DNA of 64,000 nucleotides, from positions 1 to 64,000 of the forward strand of contig KB906738.1 in the NCBI GenBank assembly GCA_000381585.1, written 5' to 3'. The notes under the pieces were generated by a model. It was not told the DNA's origin, did no database searches, and saw nothing but the letters and a program-made list of their open reading frames with translations. A program made the translations under genes and the position numbers. Within the stretch, counting starts at the first letter, position 1, and each line of letters starts with the position of its first letter. Positions 1 through 6,556 of this stretch are shown piece after piece. Source of the DNA: Acidobacteriaceae bacterium KBS 83 (GTDB lineage Bacteria; Acidobacteriota; Terriglobia; Terriglobales; Acidobacteriaceae).

Positions 1-114
1 AAATAGCGTAAAAGAGTTCGAACTTGCTGCGGAAGCGTTGGCGAGAGGAGTGTGGGTATATTTTCTCGACTTAGAGGCGAGGTGTCTCTTTACATCAGCC
101 TTATTGATAAGCAT
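1..114 (-). CDS. Small basic protein of a two-member family, 3' end cut by window edge
   Basis: The ATG at 114-112 opens a frame that runs without a stop to base 1, giving 38 residues. It begins MLINKADVKRHLASKSRKY and later has an 'SNSF' motif. The complete small gene at 10112-10294 begins MLIKKADVKKHFAAKRRKY and has 'SANSF' at the matching place, so the two are clear paralogues. An AGGAG ribosome binding site lies 5 bases upstream of the ATG, and the shared 34-bp upstream element sits 38 bp before the start. The product is lysine- and arginine-rich, probably cytoplasmic and possibly nucleic-acid-binding, but its function is unknown. The paralogy and the shared upstream element make it very unlikely to be a chance frame. 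Confidence 0.72.
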   Translation of the reverse strand, partial: MLINKADVKRHLASKSRKYTHTPLANASAASSNSFTLF

Positions 115-152
115 CGTCTACTCCTATTGTTGCTTGCTCACTTGGAGGATTA

Positions 153-186
153 TCGTCTGGAGCGAAGCAAGGAGAGCTGAAGGCGA
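153..186 (-). promoter_or_regulatory. Shared upstream element, copy A
   Basis: This is a 34-bp sequence that in gene orientation reads TCGCCTTCAGCTCTCC, then a TGCTTCGCTCCAGACGA half. It ends 38 bp before the ATG of the small gene at 114. Near-identical copies stand at the same distance and in the same orientation before the genes at 833, 9705 and 10112. The constant spacing suggests a promoter or activator site rather than a mobile repeat. Confidence 0.65.
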
Positions 187-283
187 GACGGAAGAACGAC
201 TATCTTTTAGTATAAGCTCTTTACGCTGGAATGGGACTAGCTAGATCTAAAAGTCGTGTGGATCCCTTTGGAGGCAGAACACA

Positions 284-499
284 TCAGGCCATTTTGTAGC
301 GCATTCCGACCGCGGCTAGACCAATTCCTGCGATCAACGAAGCGATACTAATAATTGGCGGGATTGGGAGAGTGCTCGTATGTTTTACCAATACGCCGCC
401 CGCGTTCTTTTGCTCGGGAGTGAGATTGAAACCACCCCATGAAAATCCAAAGATACTGAGAAGAATAAGAAGAGTACCCGCAGTGGTGGCAAACTTCAC
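284..499 (-). CDS. Small two-helix membrane protein, DUF3185-like
   Basis: The product has two hydrophobic segments (TTAGTLLILLSIFGF and IISIASLIAGIGLAAVG). They are separated by a polar stretch ending in 'HTSTLPIPPI', just before the second helix. Small inner-membrane proteins of the DUF3185 type have this layout, with a conserved 'HTIPLPPI'-like motif before helix two. I placed the start at the GTG at 499 because it opens directly on the first helix. A GTG at 610 is also open but would overlap the end of the upstream gene at 588-833. The function of the family is not known to me. The gene follows the small gene 588-833 on the same strand and could be its operon partner. Confidence 0.5.
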   Translation of the reverse strand: MKFATTAGTLLILLSIFGFSWGGFNLTPEQKNAGGVLVKHTSTLPIPPIISIASLIAGIGLAAVGMRYKMA

Positions 500-587
500 A
501 AAGTTTCCCGCTTTCAAATACGTATAGGTTGCATACCCGCTTATAGGGCACGGCCCATTCTGCAGCGCAATTTGATCATCAGCTCCG

Positions 588-833
588 TTAGAAGCTCGAA
601 ACGGAGCCACCCCCAGCGTCCGGGACCGTGTTCATGTCAGGGGATTCCGCTGATGTTCCTTCCAAAACACACCCGTTCTTATCGGAGCTCCACATGTGGT
701 CGCCCGGACGTCCGCTCCGCTTCTGCGGTTCACGGAACGGTGTGGCACCTGGCCTGTTTGTCGAAGGAGTAGTCTCCCCGGTGGGCGAAACCTGACCGGA
801 ATCAGTCATGGTCGTATTGAGATACGTCTTCAT
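588..833 (-). CDS. Small hydrophilic protein with 'VLEG..AES.DMNT.PDAG' signature
   Basis: This is an 81-residue frame with an ATG at 833 and a strong ribosome binding site (AAGGAGG about 8 bases upstream). The copy B regulatory element lies 42 bp upstream. I do not recognise the family, and the product has no signal peptide or membrane segment. A diverged second copy lies in inverted orientation at about 5014-5190. There the same reading frame keeps PST, VLEG, AES, DMNT and PDAG while the spacer residues change, which is how a real coding sequence diverges. The C-terminal half (VLEGTSAESPDMNTVPDAG) is the conserved part. It is probably a stress or accessory mini-protein, but this is inference from context only. 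Confidence 0.6.
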   Translation of the reverse strand: MKTYLNTTMTDSGQVSPTGETTPSTNRPGATPFREPQKRSGRPGDHMWSSDKNGCVLEGTSAESPDMNTVPDAGGGSVSSF

Positions 834-875
834 ACATGCTCCTCCTTGCTACCTAAGACGTCCTGTATAAGTGAC

Positions 876-906
876 CCGTCTGGAGCAAAGCATGCGCTGG
901 AGGCGA
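876..906 (-). promoter_or_regulatory. Shared upstream element, copy B
   Basis: This is the most diverged of the four clear copies, and is 31 bp because the middle is three bases shorter. In gene orientation it reads TCGCCTCCAGC, then TGCTTTGCTCCAGACGG. It ends 42 bp upstream of the ATG at 833. Similarity to copy C extends beyond it into a 'TAACTTTAATCATACGC'-like stretch at about 940-957. Confidence 0.55.
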
Positions 907-1259
907 GGAAGACGGCACGACTGCTGCTCTGTTCCGCAGCTTAACTTTAATCATACGCTTCTTCAGATGCTCAGCACACTGAGCCGCCGGAAGCACCAGG
1001 AGTTGAGTTCATGTCAGGAAGCTCTGCCTCGGATCATCTACGGCATTGCTTCACAAGCAGGTGCTGAGGCGAAGCGCGTTCCGATAACCCTCAACGCATC
1101 TCGTAGCGCGAAGAGACCAGAGATCCCGGGCCCCCATTTCGTTGCGGCGAAACCGTTATCGCACATGAGCCGGCGCCCAGTGTATGAGGTGCCTGCTCGC
1201 AGGATCGGGCTGTTCAAGCTAGGCGCGGAGGTCTATGCTCCGACACACAGGAGTTCAGC
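907..1259. other. Non-coding or unrecognised stretch
   Basis: Frames here are open but have no ribosome binding site, no recognisable protein motif and no homologue in the window. I see no gene. The AGGAG at 1249-1253 belongs to the next small gene. Confidence 0.4.
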
Positions 1260-1397
1260 ATGTCCAAGAAAGAACCCAAAAGCGCTAAGAATATGAGTGC
1301 CCAGGAGGCGGTCGAGAATCTCTTTCACCCTAAGGATTCGGGGAACGCCAAAAAGCATACCCAAGGCGCGAAGAAGCCGAGGAAGAAAGGCTCTTAA
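1260..1397 (+). CDS. 45-residue lysine-rich mini-protein
   Basis: The frame starts at ATG 1260, has AGGAG six bases upstream, and ends at TAA 1395-1397. The product begins MSKKEPKSAKNMSAQEAVE and ends in a run of Lys, Arg and Gly (KKPRKKGS). About a third of the residues are basic. A short helix containing 'SAQEAVENLF' is likely. It resembles small DNA- or ribosome-associated basic proteins in composition only, and I do not recognise the family. It lies upstream of the hsp20 gene, with 440 bp between them. Confidence 0.55.
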   Translation: MSKKEPKSAKNMSAQEAVENLFHPKDSGNAKKHTQGAKKPRKKGS

Positions 1398-1707
1398 CCC
1401 TCACCCTCAAGCGCTACCACATTCGCGCAGCGACCTGAAGGCGAATCTGAACTGCTCTGTGTACTCGTACTCTGCGAGATCCGCACCGGATCGTGCGAAT
1501 ATCAGTGTGCTCAGTTCGATCAACCAGCGAATAATGATTGGCATAGCGGGGTCGTTATCTGAGAACCGTCGAAAACAGCTATAGTTCTGTACGTTGCCCG
1601 TGGCGATGGCTTAAACCGAGGGTGGCAATGGCCGGGCGTGAGAAGTTGAAAGTCATTTTGAGGGCGAGCTTTCGAAGAAGTAACAGCGCGCAGGACACTG
1701 CCGCATC

Positions 1708-1737
1708 TTGACAATTGTTTGCGCACCAGCCTAGCAT
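1708..1737 (+). promoter_or_regulatory. Candidate sigma-70-type promoter for hsp20
   Basis: TTGACA at 1708-1713 and TAGCAT at 1732-1737 are separated by 18 bp and lie about 100 bp before the hsp20 start. The rest of 1398-1839 shows no gene. I found no CIRCE operator and no convincing sigma-32 box. Confidence 0.4.
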
Positions 1738-1839
1738 CAACTTGAGCAAGTACCCCTTCTTACTCTTTCAGGTTCACTGAACTAAGTCAGCCCATCTGAA
1801 GTTTTTCCTCTTAGATTACTGCTAAGGAGGAACTGCGTC

Positions 1840-2340
1840 ATGACACTAATGACCGGTTGGGAATCTCTCCGCGAATTGTCCGCGATGCAAGACCGCATGA
1901 ACCGTATGAATCGTCTTATCCGTGAGTCGTACAGCCCCGAAGTCCCGGAAGAGGCTTTGACAACGACCACCCTCGCACCGCCGGTGGACATCTACGAAGA
2001 CGAACACAACATTATTCTGAACATTGAAGTCCCGGGCATCGACGAAAAAGACATTGATGTCAGGATTCAGAACAACACTCTCACCGTTCATGGCGAGCGC
2101 AAGCTCGACAAGGACGAGAAAGAGGAGAACTTCCGTCGCGTCGAGCGGCAATATGGAAGTTTTACCCGCTCATTCACGCTTCCCAGTTCCGTGGAGCCGG
2201 GGCAAGTGAGTGCCCGCTGTGATAAGGGCGTGCTGAATATCAACCTCGCCAAGAAGGCCGAAGCCAAGCCCACGCAGATCAAAGTGAATGTTGGCGGCGA
2301 GAACACCCTCGAAGCCAAAGCGTCCTCCATGGCCGCGTAA
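1840..2340 (+). CDS. hsp20: Hsp20/alpha-crystallin small heat-shock chaperone
   Basis: This is an ATP-independent holdase that binds unfolding proteins in the cytoplasm. The 166-residue product has the alpha-crystallin domain at about residues 45-150. Visible family features are PPVDIYEDEHNIILNIEVPG at the domain start, the turn 'VPGIDEKDIDV', the 'ERQYGSFTRSFTLP' strand, and the 'GVLNINLAKK' strand near the end. A C-terminal I-x-V tail (QIKV) used for oligomer assembly follows. AAGGAGG lies 8-14 bases before the ATG. The gene is monocistronic, with a clear terminator after it. Length and motifs are normal for the family. Confidence 0.95.
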   Translation: MTLMTGWESLRELSAMQDRMNRMNRLIRESYSPEVPEEALTTTTLAPPVDIYEDEHNIILNIEVPGIDEKDIDVRIQNNTLTVHGERKLDKDEKEENFRRVERQYGSFTRSFTLPSSVEPGQVSARCDKGVLNINLAKKAEAKPTQIKVNVGGENTLEAKASSMAA

Positions 2341-2366
2341 AACCTAGGAGCCAGTGACAGAAATGG

Positions 2367-2397
2367 GAGGTGGCTTATACCACCTCTCATTTATTTC
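2367..2397 (+). terminator. Rho-independent terminator after hsp20
   Basis: A perfect 7-bp stem, GAGGTGG and CCACCTC, with a 6-base loop (CTTATA) is followed by a T-rich tail (TCATTTATTTC). It starts 27 bases after the hsp20 stop codon. Confidence 0.75.
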
Positions 2398-2618
2398 TCC
2401 CCCCGCACCTCGGGCACGGTGTCCTCGGTATGTCTGCTTAACGTTCGGGCCAGCCCGTTGCGGAGGATTTATTTGTGCGGATATGCCGTTTGGTCAGTGC
2501 CGGGATAAGACGAATAATGGCTCTGTCGCGCCGCAAACCAAGACTGACCCGAGAATGCCGTCAGTAGCGCGATGCCTCTGGATGCTAATATCGCGCAATC
2601 CCAGCCCATGTACCAGCA

Positions 2619-4097
2619 ATGACGTGGCGCGAATATCACGAAGCTACCAAGCACACTGTCGAATCGTTGAGGCGTGCGCCGCACTCTCTCGACTGGGCGA
2701 ACATGCCCAATCCCTTCCGTCACTACGAGGGCGTGCCGGTGCTGGATTTGCCAGCGGATCCACCCGCTCCAGAAGTGCCGGCGCTCGAGGTTCTGCGCGG
2801 TGCTTCAGGCCCCACACCTGCCTGTGAGGGAGCGACCTTCCTTTCTCAACTACTGTTCTATTCCGCTGCGATTAGCGCGTCCAAATGTGTTTCGTCCACC
2901 GGATATCGATACGCATTGCGTGTGAACCCCTCCTCCGGCAATCTGCACCCTACCGAATTCCATTTCCGCGCACGGTGCGTCAGGGAGTGGCCTGATGGGT
3001 TATACCACTATCGTCCTTCTACGCACATGGCCGAACAACGTGCATTGGGCGATGTTGAGATAAAGTCGGGCGGTAGCTCTGCGCCGCTAGTGTTTGTTCT
3101 GACCAGCATTACGTGGCGCGAGGCGTGGAAGTATGGTGATCGGGCATATCGATACTGCTTGCACGACATAGGGCACGCCTGGCAAGCGCTCGACCTCGCC
3201 GCCCGAGCCATTGGATGCGATAGCCTTGCGATAGGCCATTTCCCGGATGATGAAGTCGCGCAGCGCTGTCGCCTCTCGGACGATGAGGCGCCGATGCTCC
3301 TTGTCGAATTGCGCGGTACATCCATTCCATTGGGTAAGTCCAATGTCGGCGAGACCGTTTGGTATGGCGGCCAGGCGAATCAGCTCTCGGCAGAGAAAAC
3401 CGCTTACGCGTGGATTGACAGGATTCACGCAGCCACTCGATTGAGTAACTTCGCTCGCCGTGGGATCTCAGTCGCCGCGCCGACACCCACTGGCTGCGGG
3501 GAGATCAAGCTGCCTCCCCCAGCGGGATCGAGGCGCACCTTTGGCGAGGTCGCCCGGCTACGGCGTTCGGCACTCGATTTCCGGGGTGGAATGCAATCGA
3601 TGTCGTTGACGCAGCTCTCGGCAATCCTTGCTGCAGCAAGCCGGCCATTTTCTGCTGATTTCGCCGGGACACCCTTCATTCAGCTCTATCTGTACCCTCA
3701 TCGCGTCGAGGGGCTCAAACCCGGCGCGTACCGGCACTGGCCGGAATCCGCCGAGTTGGAACAGATCAAGGATGGTGATCAGCGCGTCGTGGCCGCGGGG
3801 CTCAGCCTCGGGCAGGAACTTGCTGGTAATGCATGCGTGGCTTTCTCGATGATCGGCGATCTCGATCGTGCCGCCGCCGCCCATGGCGACCGCGGTTATC
3901 GCTATGTGCACTTCGAAGCAGGTGCCATCGGCCACCGTCTGTATCTCGCCGCCGAAGCGCTGGGGTTAGGAGCGACCGGAATTGGCGCGTTCTACGACGA
4001 GGAGGTGCACCGGTATCTCAAGCTGCCGCCTCAGGAACAGGTGGTCTACCATTTCGCGATCGGATATCCGGTTACCGATGTCCGAGTGCGCGGTTGA
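2619..4097 (+). CDS. SagB/ThcOx-type dehydrogenase, duplicated nitroreductase fold
   Basis: The 492-residue product begins 'MTWREYHEATKHTVESLRR', the N-terminal signature of SagB-type dehydrogenases. These are FMN-dependent nitroreductase-fold enzymes, some of which oxidise azolines in ribosomal peptides. Two nitroreductase halves are visible, at about residues 90-270 and 315-490. Each has the 'SSGNLHPTEFH / HLYP' type core and a 'GHAWQALDLAARAIGCDS' / 'GHRLYLAAEALGLGATGIG' helix pair. No SagC/YcaO, SagD or precursor-peptide gene is nearby, so a stand-alone redox role is as likely as peptide maturation. I see no strong ribosome binding site before the ATG at 2619, so the exact start is less sure than the identity. 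Confidence 0.85.
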   Translation: MTWREYHEATKHTVESLRRAPHSLDWANMPNPFRHYEGVPVLDLPADPPAPEVPALEVLRGASGPTPACEGATFLSQLLFYSAAISASKCVSSTGYRYALRVNPSSGNLHPTEFHFRARCVREWPDGLYHYRPSTHMAEQRALGDVEIKSGGSSAPLVFVLTSITWREAWKYGDRAYRYCLHDIGHAWQALDLAARAIGCDSLAIGHFPDDEVAQRCRLSDDEAPMLLVELRGTSIPLGKSNVGETVWYGGQANQLSAEKTAYAWIDRIHAATRLSNFARRGISVAAPTPTGCGEIKLPPPAGSRRTFGEVARLRRSALDFRGGMQSMSLTQLSAILAAASRPFSADFAGTPFIQLYLYPHRVEGLKPGAYRHWPESAELEQIKDGDQRVVAAGLSLGQELAGNACVAFSMIGDLDRAAAAHGDRGYRYVHFEAGAIGHRLYLAAEALGLGATGIGAFYDEEVHRYLKLPPQEQVVYHFAIGYPVTDVRVRG

Positions 4098-4132
4098 AGC
4101 TGCAGCTCGGCAGGCGGGCAGGCGAGTCCAAA

Positions 4133-4363
4133 TCAGGCTTGGGCCGGCCACATGCGCGCGAGTAGATCCAGTTGGGCGCAGATGTGGGTTCTTTCCGCCT
4201 CTTCGAGGGAATATTCATCGTGCGATGAGGCGATGGGGCTGTGGCAACGGAGACATATTGAGTCACTGGTGCCGTCGTAGTTGCTGAGGTGTTGAAAGGC
4301 AAATCTAGTTGTGTATCGGAAGGAGGGGAGAGACTGGGTGGCCACGATCTGGCCTCGATTCAT
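4133..4363 (-). CDS. Mini-protein with CxxC...HxC metal-binding pattern (paralogue 1)
   Basis: From the ATG at 4363 the product is 76 residues; a TTG at 4375 is an alternative start. It contains 'SICLRCHSPI', then 'EEAERTHICAQLDLL', that is Cys-x2-Cys about 20 residues before His-x-Cys. This spacing suits a structural zinc site. The gene at 4559-4783 encodes a protein with the same pattern and similar flanks (YDGTSDSICLRC against DNGTYNSVCPLC), so the two are diverged paralogues in head-to-head orientation. I do not recognise a named family. It may be a small regulatory or protein-interaction module. Confidence 0.55.
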   Translation of the reverse strand: MNRGQIVATQSLPSFRYTTRFAFQHLSNYDGTSDSICLRCHSPIASSHDEYSLEEAERTHICAQLDLLARMWPAQA

Positions 4364-4558
4364 GCGCCGGAACAACCTCGGATGCTACTTCGAGTCTACG
4401 CGCAATGCGCGACCGCCGCCGTGCTTCGGAGTAAGGTGCAGAGGCTTGCAGCGGACTGATCAAAGCTAACTATTACAATAACGAGACTGTCGGTAGCGTC
4501 CGGGCTGCTATTCTTAAATAAGCGTTGTGGACGTTCTGACGCTACAAAGAGGCCATCC

Positions 4559-4783
4559 TTGGCCGCCCAGCATCCCCGTAGATTCATCCGTACACATAAT
4601 GATAATGGGACATATAACTCCGTATGTCCTCTCTGCAATAGAACGATTGGCATAGTGAGAATAGAGCTTACTCTCAGCGACCTGGAAGACTCACACCTCT
4701 GCTTAGAAGCAGATATCCTCCGGCTGAAATCTACCTCAGCACCTTTCCGATCAATGGCAGAGCTTAACGAGCATAGGCGCTAG
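4559..4783 (+). CDS. Mini-protein with CxxC...HxC metal-binding pattern (paralogue 2)
   Basis: The 74-residue product starts at a TTG with GAGG six bases upstream. 'NGTYNSVCPLCNRTIG' is followed by 'LSDLEDSHLCLEADILRL', giving Cys-x2-Cys and His-x-Cys like the divergent neighbour at 4133-4363. A mainly helical C-terminus is likely. Conservation of the metal ligands, while most other positions differ between the two copies, supports real coding. The 195 bp between the two genes would hold divergent promoters. The function is unknown. Confidence 0.55.
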   Translation: MAAQHPRRFIRTHNDNGTYNSVCPLCNRTIGIVRIELTLSDLEDSHLCLEADILRLKSTSAPFRSMAELNEHRR

Positions 4784-4855
4784 CGCTCTCTATCGGTGAG
4801 TAGATGTGACCGCAATCATCAGGATTGCGTCATTTCAGTAGTACATCCATTTCTT

Positions 4856-4890
4856 TCTCACCTAAGGCAACCGCTTCGCAATCTGGCGAG
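4856..4890 (+). promoter_or_regulatory. Degenerate fifth copy of the shared upstream element
   Basis: TTTCTCACCTAAGGC and the core CGCTTCGC followed by CTGGCGAGC match the element order seen in copy C with several substitutions. It lies upstream of the decayed second copy of the 588-833 gene, as if element and gene were duplicated together. The match is weak on its own. Confidence 0.3.
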
Positions 4891-5013
4891 CCGATATTGT
4901 CAGGCTTCCCTCTACTATGAAATAAGCGCGTCTATGTACTTCGAAACATTACCTCTCCTATCGGCGCAGACTTCACCTATTTGCTGCTCAAGAAGCGCCA
5001 CGGAGATGTGCGC

Positions 5014-5190
5014 CAAGCTCCTCCTTCGACAAGAAGCCAGGTGGCAAACCATCCCCTGAGAACCGCCCAAGCGAAGAGGGCTTCCGGCGGAGGGAGCGCC
5101 CGTGTTTTGGAAGGACCAACAGCAGAATCTCGTGACATGAACACGATCCCGGACGCTGGGGCGGCTCTGTCTCAAGCTTCTGAACGAAGT
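5014..5190 (+). pseudogene. Diverged inverted copy of the 588-833 small gene
   Basis: The DNA from CTCCTTCGACAAGAAGCCAG to the 'GGACGCTGGGG...AGCTTCTGAACG' end aligns with the reverse complement of about 590-770. The translated frame keeps PST, VLEG, AES, DMNT and PDAG. The N-terminal third of the parent protein is not recognisable and no good start or ribosome binding site precedes the similarity. The frame reads on to 5214 and ends differently from the parent. I call it a degenerate copy, though a living divergent gene starting near 4981 cannot be excluded. The rest of 4784-5533 shows no gene. Confidence 0.45.
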
Positions 5191-5533
5191 GAGTGGATCA
5201 AGCTGTACGGCTAAGTGCGCGATGCACCATGATGCGGTGGCCGGTCCACAACACGTAGTGTGCCGGCCTGTTCGATCACGCGGGCAGTCGCAGCACCGAA
5301 GTTAGCTGTTTTTGTTCAATTGGGCATCGAGCCCGCTGTGAAGAACAAGTAGTACCGCCGCCAGCAATTGGCACAACGGACGGGGCGCATCGCAAGGATC
5401 CGCAGCGTTCTATCGAGCGGACCTGAGTCGTCCGGGCGGAATTGGACCGAAGTCCAGAGCGGACATTCTCGGCGTAACCAGAGCACTCGAGGGAGCCAGC
5501 TGGGCCAGGACAAGTTTTGCGTTTCCATTGAAT

Positions 5534-6556
5534 CTACCTTGCGCTTGTTGAACTGCAATGCAGATCCAACCACCCAAGAAGAGCGCGGATGCTACCAGTA
5601 GCCAAGGCCATGCAGGAGTCAGCCGCTCCGTAATAGAGATTAATGGTATCCCCGTCCTCGGCGATGGTCTGGCCACACGGAAAAACGACGTCGCTGACAT
5701 CTCCTCCCCGTTCGTAGGGGGCCTCGGGCCCGAATATCCAGGAATCTCCGCGCTGTAAGCACAGGTCTGGCTTATCGAGATCAAACAATGCGAGTCCCAG
5801 GCGATAGATGCTTCCTGACGCAGTGTGTCGGACACCGTGATAGAGAACAAGCCAGCCCCTCGCGGTTTCAATCGGTGGTGAGCAGAGACCTATCTTGTTG
5901 GCGTCCCACCATCCACCACGTCGTGCTTCAAGCATCACTTTATGACTGCCCCAATGCCGCAGGTCCGGAGAGTAGGAGATCCACATGTGTGCACCGAGCG
6001 TTGTCACCGGGCGGTGAATGAGAGCCCAGCGGCCGTCAATCTTACCGGGCAGCAGAGCAGCGTCCTTGTCTTCCGGCGGCATGATGACGCCGTATCTTTC
6101 GAAGCTTCTGAAATCCTTCGTAAGCGCAAGTGACACTCCCGGACCGCCGCGAGCGAAGGACGTGTAGGCAATTGCATATTGCTGCAGTTCGGGGACGTAG
6201 GTGATGCGAGGGTCTTCAATGCCCCAGATCTCCTCTGGAAAATCGCGGGGACTCGCCATCAATGTTGGCTCATCATCAATGCGCCAGCCATCGACTCCAT
6301 TCGTAGAGCGTGCGGCACAAAGATGCGAGAGACCGCGCCGATCTTCAATGCGGCATAGCAGCAATGTATCGCCATCGGCGAGCTTCACTGCGCCCGCGTT
6401 GAATACGCTGTTAATGGGGTACGGCCAATCCTTGCGGCCAAGAATGGGATTCCGAGGATGACGAGTGAAAAGCGGAGTCTCGGCATCTGCTTCCGACTTT
6501 TTTTGTTTCGTAACGGTGTAATCCGGCCAAGAGGCCGGGAGGGCGATTGACGTCAA
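5534..6556 (-). CDS. GH130 family glycoside phosphorylase/hydrolase
   Basis: GH130 enzymes mostly phosphorolyse beta-mannosides (mannosyl-glucose or mannooligosaccharides) in the cytoplasm. The 340-residue product shows the five-bladed propeller repeats: 'NPILGRKDWPYPINSVFNAGAV', 'LLLCRIEDRRGLSHLCAARS' and the family signature 'WGIEDPRITYVPE' holding the catalytic Asp. 'RWALIHRP', 'GVRHTASGSIYRLGLAL' and 'VVFPCG...INLYYGAADS' follow. Its ATG overlaps the stop of the upstream glycosyltransferase gene by four bases, so the two are translationally coupled. A GT4 plus GH130 pair suggests synthesis and recycling of one mannose-containing glycan. The substrate cannot be read from the sequence. Confidence 0.9.
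   Translation of the reverse strand: MTSIALPASWPDYTVTKQKKSEADAETPLFTRHPRNPILGRKDWPYPINSVFNAGAVKLADGDTLLLCRIEDRRGLSHLCAARSTNGVDGWRIDDEPTLMASPRDFPEEIWGIEDPRITYVPELQQYAIAYTSFARGGPGVSLALTKDFRSFERYGVIMPPEDKDAALLPGKIDGRWALIHRPVTTLGAHMWISYSPDLRHWGSHKVMLEARRGGWWDANKIGLCSPPIETARGWLVLYHGVRHTASGSIYRLGLALFDLDKPDLCLQRGDSWIFGPEAPYERGGDVSDVVFPCGQTIAEDGDTINLYYGAADSCMALATGSIRALLGWLDLHCSSTSAR

Noticed and set aside
871-1296. 141-residue forward frame
   Set aside because: It starts within the copy B element, has no ribosome binding site and no protein motif, and overlaps the better-supported 45-residue gene.
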